A DNA stretch of 64,000 nucleotides from Toxonevra muliebris (taxonomy: Eukaryota > Arthropoda > Insecta > Diptera > Pallopteridae): the NCBI GenBank assembly GCA_963691655.1, contig OY829326.1:14496878-14560877 (forward strand), written 5' to 3'. A program made the position numbers and the translations under genes. Numbering within the stretch: position 1 is the stretch's first letter; every line of letters starts with the position of its first letter. Positions 31,401 through 43,400 of this stretch are shown here, in pieces. The notes under the pieces are model-generated. The model did not search any database, was not told the origin of the DNA, and was given only the letters and a program-made list of their open reading frames with translations.

Positions 31401-34400
31401 CGGTTAACGATTACTAAAAGGAAATAGCAGCTTACCCACATAAATAAATACTATAATGTGAATTCAGCATCAGTGCTGTCGAAGGTACTCCGATCGGAGT
31501 ATTCGTATTCCGCTCAAATCTAAATCCTCCTGTCCTTCCCAAACGGAAAAAATCCTTCTATTTCATATTCATGAATTTTTGGGTTGTATATAAAAAAAAA
31601 AAACGTAAATTAAACTAAATGTTTTCTGATGGGCTATTTTCGTTTCTGTCTGTGAAATATTTGTTACTATGACTAGCTCTGTTTTATTTGTCGCTGGGTT
31701 ACTGCCAAAATTCAAAAGCAATGAGCAAATGAGAAGAAACTGAGAGGATTTTAATGTTTGTAATTTTTGACAACTTAAATCAAGAGCAGAAAAACTGCAT
31801 AAAATTAAGTTTGCATATTTAATAAATATCAATAAATTGCTTGCTGACTGCAACTGTTATTGCAGTCATGGTTGGTCAGGAATTGCTAAAAACAAAATAA
31901 TGACTCCGACCGTGTCCCTTCGATTGAGCTAGTTCCCATAACACCACAAATAACATCTTATTTTTTTATACCCGGCTTTGAAAAGAACGAAGAAATGTTT
32001 GTTTTAGTTTTTTAATATTCATTATTTTCTTTTTTTATTATTATTTACTAATATTAATATTGCACCGTTTGTTTCCAAAGATGAAATATTTTGTTTTTAT
32101 ATGAATTGGTTTATTTTTCATAACTTAAAAGCTTTAAGTATGACTAAATTTTTAACAAACAATTTCTATCCATAAGTGGAACTCTTAGCAATTATACTTT
32201 GTTAAAAATTTTAAGACATTTTGAAAAATTCCTCCCCTTTAAAGCGAAATTCTCCGCTCGAAAGGAAAAATTCCTCCCATTAAATTTTCAAAACGACAGC
32301 ACTGTTCAGCATTATGATTAATTTAGATAACTGTAACAATAATTTTTACCACTAAGGAAACGTCCCCGGGGGCCCGGCGCCGATTTTTCTGATTTTCATA
32401 AAAGTTGTAGGGGACGGAAATCTAATAGACACGTAAGATATATTCGGTCATGCTGTACTGCAACATTTGCAGAAACAAAAGCGTTAAAAACGCCAATATT
32501 TGCCTGCTGATTACACATTTAACAGCAAGGGACTTTCGCAGCGATGCTCCTTGGTGCCGCTAACGCTTGACCAGAAGCCAGTAAATTTTGAACGTTTTTG
32601 CTTCTGCAAATGCTGCAGTAATGCATAACCGAACATAAGCGTATTTTTTTATCGGCGGAAAAACGGTTTCAAGTTGAGTTCCACCTCCTAAAGTAGGGGG
32701 TGTAAAAGTAGGGTTTCTAAAAGTAGGACATTTTAGAAAAAAGACCGACACAAAAATCCTCATCCTAATGTGAGAAACCAGGGGACGTTCCCTTATAAGT
32801 TGTATTCTGGGTTTCCGTGGTTATCGGCTCTCGTATGAGGATTATAAGTATTGTGAGTAGTGACGTACAAAAATAAAATATTTGTGGAAATTAAGAATTT
32901 ACAAGTTTGCATAATAAACCCAAATTAGGAAAAAATTAAAGATGTTTACAAAGTAAAGGATTGGTTTTGTCTTATTTATGGAAATTTGGCGCATCATCAA
33001 AACTGAAGGAAAATACGTACGTAATTGAAGAATCATATTTTTTATTATTTTGAACATGTTTTTTTTCTAAAATTTTCATACCAAAAGTTATGTGTGCAAC
33101 TTGAAAAAGTGGGATATTGACCTGATATAAAGGCGGGGACAGAGCACTGACATTTTCTACGTCCATGACTTAGATTGAACCGCCAGATCACATACCAAGC
33201 GCGTGCTAGTTCCATGTAAATTACAACTTTGATAGAAGTAAAAAACTATTTCATTTTATCAGCCGTTAACTATTATATATATGAGTTTTATGTCTATGGT
33301 GACCCTTAGTGAAATTTTCTGGCAAATATTTTTGTTGAACATTTTAATCCTTAAATGTCTCTTTTGAAAGGACTTTTCAGGTTTTCTTAAAAAAAGGGGT
33401 CAAATTGTGCCATGAAAAGAGGAACTAAAGGGTTAAAATGTTCTACAGAAATGACCTTTGTAAAATTCTACGATACAACTTTGCCAATAAGATTTTCGTC
33501 AGACATCTATTTTTAACACTTTTTGCACTTAGTAATCAGCTTCCTTCGACAGAAATAAGAAAACTTTGACCCACTGTAAAAAAAAACTGAGACGTGCTGG
33601 ACTATAAGTTTGTTTTACCATACTTTTTCAGAATTATAGGGTGGCTATTCTGCTGCAGCTAAAAAGTCTTAATTTGTTGGACTGTGTAATTTTCAAATAA
33701 ACAACAAAGTTTCACTTCTATTTTTTTTATTATAAAACCAGTAGATAAGCTAGAAAAGTACTTTATAATCTCAACTAAAACTAAAATAGGAATTTTATAT
33801 CCGAATTTTTCAAAATTGTAATGAAGTTGAAGACTGTTCAAAAGCTTTCCCAGAACGATTTGAACGGTGCAATGTTACGCTGTATTTGGAATTAGACTTT
33901 TGAACTGATGAACTTCACGTTTAATATCACAACCTTTGATTTATCCTAAAATTTGATTTTTTAGGGGAATTATGAATTATGTTGAAATTAGCATGAATTT
34001 TGTAAAATAATAGAATTTCGTCAAAGGAAAGATAATTTCTAAGCAATTTACTCTACGCCAATAGCTCAAAATTCCTAAATTTTGAGTTGTGACGGTCTGT
34101 CCGCGATATATTTTTAGTTTTTGAGCTGCATTAAATATTATTCAATACTTGCTGCTACTTATATATAAATATTGAAAAATTACACATGAACTTAAAGCAT
34201 TTACCATCTCAGCAAAAAAGGCAATGAAAATCCCCCCACTCATAAGCTTTCCAGGTAATTGAGTTGTCAGTAACATAAATAAACTCATACACAAAAATTG
34301 TCTATATGAATTTATCTTTCCCAACATATAGTTCCTATGTATACGAGTATCTGTTCATATTAGCTCACACCAATTGCACACACACACGAACAAGCAAACA

Positions 34401-37400
34401 CACAAGATAACAGACACAGACAAAACAAAAGATTTTAAATTTGTAATTGAATTTAAAAAGAAGAAGAAACAAACAAACGAACGAAGAAAGATAAAAAAAA
34501 ATTTGCTTACCTCTAAAATTTTCGATTCGATTGTGTATAAAGCATCGCGATTCCTTGCCGATTCAATAATCAATTGCTCCTTTTTCTCTTGCAAATCAGG
34601 ACGTTCGCGAGCTACAGTATTGGCCAACAATTGTTCACGCAAACCTTGTTCGGTTATCATAAAATTTAATACAGTTACCTAAAGTGATATGCGAATGCAG
34701 CACAGAAACGAGACAGAGAAAGAAGTCGAATGAAAAAATAATAATAATAAAAATGGAATACAAAATTAGATGAGAAGAGTAAAGTCTTCTTCAAATATAC
34801 ATATACACACATATAAAACACATAAAAAAATTAAATAAACCCATACACACACACACCGATAAAAGGACAAAATTAAAAAAAAAAAAAATAAAAGAAAAAG
34901 GAAGCGCTGAGGAAGGAAACGCTGACAACAGCAAAATACTGGAAAATTCTTCTTTTTGTTCGTTCTTGCTTTGCTCTCGTACTCCCATTCTTCCAATTCT
35001 TTTATATGTTTTTGTATCCAGCAACCGTAACATCATTCTCAGTTCTTCTTCTGGCTGGTTCTTCTTCTACTTTTTGTTCTCATGAAATTTGCATATTTTG
35101 AGAAGAGAATTATTTACACAGCAAGCACTGATGGCAACAGCAGAAGAATGACGATGATGATGCTATGCTTTTGCTGGGTTATCATTTTCTTTATTTGTTT
35201 TTTTTTTTTTGTTCTTCCATTCTTTTTTATGATTATAACAAGCCAAGCACAACATCATGATAGAACTTTATTCATTGATGGTACTTGCTGCTGTTGCATG
35301 TTCTTGTATCTATGCCATACTACTCTGACTGGTCTATGTAAACTTACCATAACCATTATCTCGGGTGGATAATGTGGATTGCGCAGACATGTTGTTATAT
35401 AAAGACGAAAATTGCTATTATATTCTATCATTTGATCGCCGCTCTTGATGAAAAATGCACCTTTATGTTTAATTACGTTTTTCTCTAGAATTGGCGTTAA
35501 ATTCGAATCCAAACGTTCACCTTGTTTTTTATTTTTGGTTTGTTTGATGTTGTTATTAATGAAATATGAAAAGAAAAATTTTAAAAGGAAATTCAGGTAA
35601 GTAAAAATGTACTGCAGTTGGTCTAGGCATGCTTTAGTTTGTGCTTTAGTCTCGTATTATATTTAAAAAAATATAGAAGAATAACACTTCTGCATTTAAA
35701 TAAGAGCTCGAATTTGTTTTAAAATAAAATACAACATTCAGCTATGATAGTTTCAGCTAGACAGTGGCGTATGTGGGAATTTTCATTAACTTCAACCGAC
35801 TCAAAATTTCAATTTCAAGTGACTCGAAGTGACTTTAAAGCTCATGATGACTTAGAAATCAGAACATTTGCTTTCCTATGACTCAAAAGAAAAAAGAATT
35901 GCATTCCCCTAACTCCAAAAGAGACTTAAATAAAAGGAGAAGAAACAATTCTAGCTGCATTTATTTTCAGTTTCATTTATTTTATATGTGCATTCTAGAT
36001 TCAAATATAAAATAACTGAAATCAAAAATTTTTTTACGCCAAACATCCTTAACAAATCTCGTAATCAACCTAAACAAATTTGAATGTTCAAAAATAAATT
36101 CAAAAAATTTAAAAACAAATTTTTAATTGTTTAAGAATGTTTTTATTTTCAAAATAGTAAAAAAAAAAATTAAAGAAAATTAAAAAAAAAAAATTAAAAA
36201 TTTTAACCCATATATGCTCAAAGTCCTATATGTAGTACTCTTCAGAAATGTTTCATTTTGATTAAATACGAATATATTCAATCAAAAATTTCTTAAATGT
36301 AATACATATACATAGGTCATTAGGCATATCTGGGTTAAGACATTTTCAGACTTTTTTTGTTAATTGAATTCTTTTATTTTTATGGGGAGAGAAGGGGTAA
36401 ACTCTTGTATCCCCAAATACCTTTGCTACTGCAGCTAGTCACTATTTATTATTTTATTCTGTCTTAAACTAGATGTATAAAGCAATTAAATGACATAAAT
36501 AAATTTAGCTTAAAGCGGTATTCAGGTACATTAAAGTCTATAATATGTGCAAAACTATATAATGAAGTACATCTATTAAGTTCATTAATCGCGCAATTAA
36601 TTTATTAATTTTAGCCTCTAATAATCTAATATTTCTTAGAGATCTTGAAGGTTTATACAAAACGACATGATTAGACATGACAGATAAAATATAATACTCG
36701 AAAAAAATAATCTAGAAGATTTTCTGCCTTTTAAGGAATGCAAGATGAGAAGTTTCATGCATCATAGAAGTGTCGAGCATCATACAATGGAAGGCGATCG
36801 TTCCAATACATCTTATTGAGTGCATATCTTTTGTTTCTTTGAACCTTTTCAATTCGATTCGAATATTTGATATAAAAAGGGTCCCAGATGATCGAACATT
36901 GTTTAATTATGCTGCAGGCAAGCGGCACATTAAGTGTGAGTTTATTGTCATTAGGTCTTTAAAGTTTTGTGTGTTTCGGTTTATGAATCCAATCATGGCA
37001 TTAAACTGTGTCCAATCATAAGGTATCACAATAGATCATTCTGGGCTAAGTGTGCCTTTCGATAGTCTTCTTTCTTAACCCTCAAATGCATAAGTTCGCC
37101 TCAAGGTGCAGTTAATTTTTGTTTAAATTAAAGTAAAATATAAGTAATAAAAAAATTCTGGTAAGTAAGATTTAACATTATTATAGAATATTCAATAAAA
37201 ATTGTGGATGTTTGTGTATTGTATAAGTGATAAATAAGCGTTTAAAGTTAAACCGTCTCAAGGCGGACCTATACATTGCACATGCTACTTATGAATACAA
37301 TTTGCAATTTATTTAGGAAAAATGCAAAATTGGAAGGAAAAACGCCGACTTAATGTGTCTAAGATGACAGGAAAAGAAATTGAGGATTAGCAACCCCAAG

Positions 37401-40400
37401 TTATGTTAAAACAACAATTTTTATAAAACAAAACAAGAATCCATGCACTTGAGGGTTAATTTCTTTCTAATAACACTCTAAATTATATCACAATAGATAG
37501 ACCAATAAAAGCAAAATTAAATTTTGGAAAAATTTTAAACTTTTTAAGCCACGTACGAATATTGTTCATCGGTTAATATTTATAATGGAATAAAGAGCCC
37601 TTGGATATTATCTTAAAATTGCAGTTATAAATTAGGTTACTAATGTTTGACTCAGTAATGCTTAGCGATGGCATATGACACTTTGTCGCTGAGCCGTTCC
37701 TGAGCCAGGTTTAAAAACAATTTTTTTCTCAAGTTACTTTCTTGATCTATCTACTTTGGTTCCCGCTCGTCCTTAATGGGTTAAGTCGAAAGCAGTATGT
37801 AAATTTTGATAAATTTTGAAAGGTTTCTGGAGTGAGCTGGATTTTAATGGTAACTTATTTTTGAAATTTTACAAGAGAGCAAATTTAAAAATTATTGCAC
37901 ATATTTTTTAATTTTTTTTTCCAGATAGTCCTCAAAGCTAAAAACATTGGCCAACCATGTAAATAAAAATTAAGGCACCTTAAACTAATTTTTTTGAAAA
38001 CTCGTAAAACAAACATTGTTCGGAATCACAAATGCTACTTCTAAGTATATTTTTAATTAAAATCGGACGTACTGGTCGTTTAAGGGTTAAATGATTTAAA
38101 AAAAAAACTACATAGCTTTGTAATAAAACACTTAAATTCAAGGATGGATAATATAATATAAAAAAATAACTACAAAATACTGATAAATTTCAAAAAAAAA
38201 AAAAATTATTTTAGGTTATTTTAGTACAAAGTTTGAAAATATTCGCATACTTCGCATATAAGAAGAAAAATTTACATAAAAAATTTACGCACGATTTGGC
38301 GCCAAAATGTTTTACTTTTTCCGCCTCTTTCTTCTCCTTCAACGCTCTTCAAAAAGAAATAAAAAAAATAAAATAAAAAACAACCAGCAAACAAGCAACT
38401 AAGTTGGGCTCTGTTGCCTACTTTTGAGTGTTATGCTCGTAAAGGCAAGCAATCAAACAAGCAACATACGAGTGTCTACAAGTACGTACTATATATGTAT
38501 ATGTATACATATAAACCTACCCCACACATATCATGCTGTAAAAATCAAGAATTAATAATAAAGAATTTTTTCTCCCAATGCACGTATAAGTATGTAAAAA
38601 GTGTATAAATATTCTCTAGCTGAAGAAGAGTACTTTTTTTGTTTTTGTATGTATTCTTAAGTATGTTGTTGGTATTTTTAAATGTTGATATGATGAAGCC
38701 GTTTTGTTGTTGTTGTTGTTTTTGTTCGTTTTGCTCTTGAGTTATCGCAGTCTTGAAAAAACAACAGACCAGCAAAATATTAAAAGTTTTCAAATTAAAT
38801 TTGAATATGGGAAAAATGAAAAATAAAATAAAAATCATGGAAATACGAAAACATCAATGTCATGAAAATTGGTAGAAGGTAGAATTGGTAGCTCGTTCGA
38901 GATATTTTATTCTTTTTTATAATTGTGGCAACAAAATGTGCTAAGTACACTTTAAAAAAATTGTAAAACTAACCAAGATATCTTAGGTTTTATTTTACTA
39001 AAATAATTTAAATTCAAAACATACTATGTTTTTAAAACGGACTAAAAAGTATAAAATTTACCCTAATCCCATAGGGATTTATAACCTCATACAGATTTTC
39101 TAACCCTATACAAAATAATGCTGAAAATTTGTAATTGTAAATTTTAGAAGATATGAAAATACTTGCATGATTTAAAACAAAAAACGTGGGACGCTTATGG
39201 ATAGAGGTAAAATTGGTAGTGAATTAGGTGAACTATTCACCCATCAATTTCCTATTGCATCAATTATATATTTTATATGAAAATAAATAAATGCTAATAT
39301 TTTATATAATATATTCCATATTGCATTGTCATTCAGTTCTGAACTGTGCTTAAATTTTCAAGTCTTCAGCTCATAGGGAAGTTAGTTTAAAATCGATTGT
39401 AAAATTCCACCCGAACATAGTAAAATAGTCTAAAATGTCAAATTTTAATACCATGGAAAATATATATCAGGTAAACTTTTAACTCATATCGTCCCAATGT
39501 TCGATTAATAGAACAGCAACTTTGAAAATTCGTCAAAAATACATTTATAATGTTTTGCCAAAAGTAATCACTGTTTGATATTTCTTTATATACCGACTTT
39601 AAAATTGCATTTAGGTAATTTAAAAATATTAAGGAGTGAGATTGAAAAAATCTTAACACACGTTTTACCTAATAATTTTTTTGGGTGTAAAATTTAAAAA
39701 TTTCTTTGATCTAGTTATCTTTAAAAAATATGTCAGTTGTTATTTTTAATGTCAAACATGTTGATTTATTATGAGTTTGATCAAAATGAGTGAAGAAAAA
39801 GAAGTACGTCTTAAAATTATTCAAAATTTTCAAAAAAAATCCAAATTGGTCCCATAAAAAATTGGACAAAGAATTGAAAGCCTGCCGTCAAATAGTTTCC
39901 AATGTTGTTAAACAGTTTCAGGAGAATTTGACCATCGATAAGAAACCTGGTTTAGGTAGAAAACAAGGACCACATGATATTGAGAAAGCCTAGAAAATAG
40001 AAAGCATATTGAAAAGATCTCCAAACAAATCTGGTAGAAAAGCTGCTCGGTTAGCCCAGTGCTCTGACTATTTGGTGCGAAAAGTTCTACACGTCATGAA
40101 AGTTTTGATGGCTTTCTGTTTTATATTCTCAATATGTGTTTTCCACAACAGTTTGTGGTCTAAATGGATACTCAAGAATTTTACATCTTTCTGAAGTTCT
40201 ATATCTATACCGTCTAAGCGGATAGGTTTGAGATGCATAAGTTTGTATTTTCTTGTAAATGGTACTACTATTGTTTTTGCAGGATTAATATTCAGCCCAA
40301 CCGTGGCGCTCTATTTCTTCGTTAGTTTAAGTCCTAGCTGAATTCTATAACATGGAGTGTCTTCACTATGTGGCGTACAAATGTTTTTAGATTTTTTTTA

Positions 40401-43400
40401 CATCTGGTCACCTTATTTTCTTGGGGTAAGTGAAAAACTACTATGCCCTCTAAAATACAGAAAACAATTTTTTTTTTTTAGGTACTAAAATTTCTTATTG
40501 AAGACATATGGAAATTGCGTTTTGAAAATTTTCCAAATTGGATCATGGCATCTAGTACCGGGACGATGTGGGTTAAAGCAGTGGGACACGTAAAATTTTT
40601 TTTTTTGCGCTCTAACCAAAAACAAACAAAAAAAAACTTGCTAAAAAAACATATCAAATGTGTATTTTCATACAGAGTTACTACCCAACTGATTCCTTTA
40701 GGAATTAAATTCCATCTCCATTCCAATTCCATAGTAATGGAATTGATAAAGCTTTCAATTCCATTACAAGGAATTGTATTTTGTAATTAAAAATATATCA
40801 ATTTGGGTCACTTCTCTCGTAACGGCTTATTAGAAGCATTTTACAATGGAATCGAAAATTTTTCCAATTCCATTACCTAGGAATTTAAAAATTTGAATTA
40901 CCAATTACAATTCCTTGTAATGGAATTGAAGGTTCTATCAATTCCATTACCAAGGAATTGAAAACATTTAAGCACCAATTACAATTCCTTGTAATTAGAA
41001 TTGGGAATGCAATGTAATTGAATTTACCCAGCTCTGTTTTCATATAATACAAAATATTCCGTAGATTTAAAAACATATTTTTAAGTGTACCTGCATACAT
41101 AAGTGTAAAATTGTATTTTTCTTATAATGTTCTTTGAGTGTACTACTTCTGGCAAGAAAATGCGTCAACAAAAAGAAAAAAAATCTATAAAATGAATAAG
41201 AAGTAAAAAAGACACATTTCTGTTTTTCTTTTTGTTGGCTTTTTTGTGTGCGTAATTTACTTTGCTCATAAAATTGTTGAAATTACTACAAAATTATGTA
41301 AAATCTAATCATTTCAGTTTTTGTTTTCTGTTTTAAGAAAAATATGCATGAGCTATTGTTTACTGTATTCTTTCATTTTATTTTTGCTTAAACTTTTAAA
41401 ATTAATGCAAAAAGTCAATACCACGCAAATTTAGTATTCAGCATAGATATATTAAAATTCTGGAAAAATTAGTTAAATCGGTTTCATTATTTTTTCCATG
41501 AATAAAACATTAGTAGAATCAATGAAATTATTTTTCATTTATATTTGCCGTCCTTTTACTTTTTTCCATACCATATTTTATTCTTATATTTGTTTAATTT
41601 TTTATTGTTGTATCAAATTCTAATTCTATCTTAAATCATTTATGCTTCATTTCATTACGTCATTAATCTTACGAAGCTATTTTGGATGGATAAACTCATT
41701 CATATATTAAAGAAAAAAAATCTCTATAGCAAAAAAAAAAAAATCAAAGAAAAAGAAGAAATCTTCGACAACTAGTACAAGTAGTAGTAGCAACAACATC
41801 CGATACACATAGACAAACCGACAGACAGATGAACAGACAAACTGAGAGACTGACTTGTCTACAACTACTAAATAAAAAATGATATTAATACATCGATAAA
41901 TGATGCTTCATGATGTGAAACCATGAAATCAACAATTTTAACGCACACCAACGTATATGTAGCTGAAACATAAACTGGTATACTTACTCCACTCGCGTAC
42001 AATAGCGATGAGTTGATGACGTTAAAGTTATAAAAATAACAATAATAATAATGATAATAACAATAAAAATATAATAATAATAATAATAAACTTCTTACCA
42101 ACATTTTCAATCAACACCGGATTACCATAAGTGATGGCCAGCTCAAGTACTTGCATGTAGTTCGAATCGCTCTGTTTCATCACTTTGAGGTCATTATCTT
42201 TTTCCATATTTTTTATCCATTTGTTGGCTTGTACTGCAAAAACATACATAAATATGGAGTAATAAAACAAACAACAACAAAAAATGTTTCATTTATTCTT
42301 ATTTATGGAATAGATTCGTAAATCAATTGGTAAACCAAATGTTAGAATTCTGAGAAATCGGTTTTAATAGGTATTTGGTTGTATATTTATGTGTATGGTA
42401 TGATATTTGTCTAAGCAATGAATTAAGGTAAGCCGCATATTTGTGGTAGTATGTAGTATTTAATAATTGTATTATTAAATTCAAGTATTTCTAAGAACAA
42501 TGCTGTACTTTTGGTGTTTTTTTTTTTGGAAAAATAACAAAACAATGTTTTGCAAATTATTTGGTTTTAATTTATAATTACAAATGCAGAAAAATAATTA
42601 AAGCTAGGAATTTTTTTAATTAATTTCATACACTTGTATTTTAGATTATTTTCATTAAAAATTGATTTAAAAACATACCATTTGCTATTATTACTATAAT
42701 GTTCATATATGTATAAAAGCTATCAGGGCCAGCGTTCGGGATTATGTTATGAATTTAATAGATAATATTTCTATATACGTTAGAGTAAAGCTGTTCGTCA
42801 TTCGATGCTTTAAGTCCCCTGGACCCGACGGCATTTATCCAATCATGCTTAAGCGGGGAAGGACAAATCTTATGAAGGTTCTTTAAAGGATCTTCACGGC
42901 TTGCCTCGCTCACGGATATATTCCACGTCTTTGGCGCTCGGTTAAAGTTGTATTTATTCCTAAACCGGGAAGGGATAACTACGCTCCACCGAAGAGTTTA
43001 CGACAGATCGTTTTTGCTTAAAAGTCTGGAACGCATGGTCGAGAAGCACATCAGGCTGAAGGTTCTAAGCTAAAACCATCTCAATTCTCGACAACATGCT
43101 TATCAGAGTGGAAAATGCTATGAATCAGCTCTTCACGACTGTGTTAGAACAGTTGAACAAGGGCTGGAAGCAGGGAGCTACACCCTGGGAGTGTTTGTCG
43201 ATATCGAAGGGGCTTTTGACAATGCTACCTTCGACTCGATGCGCTCTTCGGCCAGACAATATGGTGTTGAAGAAATCGTCATTCGATGGATTAATACCAT
43301 GCTATCCAAACGGCTGCTTATCACTGGGGGAGAAAACGATGACAGTGTTATGGTCGAGGTTGAGAAAGGGTACCCCCAACGGGGCGTACTCCCTCCTCTT

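Larger units (their letters stand above)
31008..33657. mobile_element. Long-inverted-repeat (foldback-like) element with arms of about 400 bp
   Basis: The left arm 31008-31412 and the right arm 33259-33657 are inverted copies along their whole length. Shared blocks include TGCARCAGAATAGCCACCCT, CTGAGACGTGCTG/AGCACGTCTCAG, AATCTTATTGGCAAAGTTGT, AGTTCCTCTTTT and GGGTCACCA. No transposase can be read. The middle contains two independent insertions (31471-32304 and 32353-32795). It lies in the 4.9-kb dynein intron 29611-34510. Confidence 0.85.
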
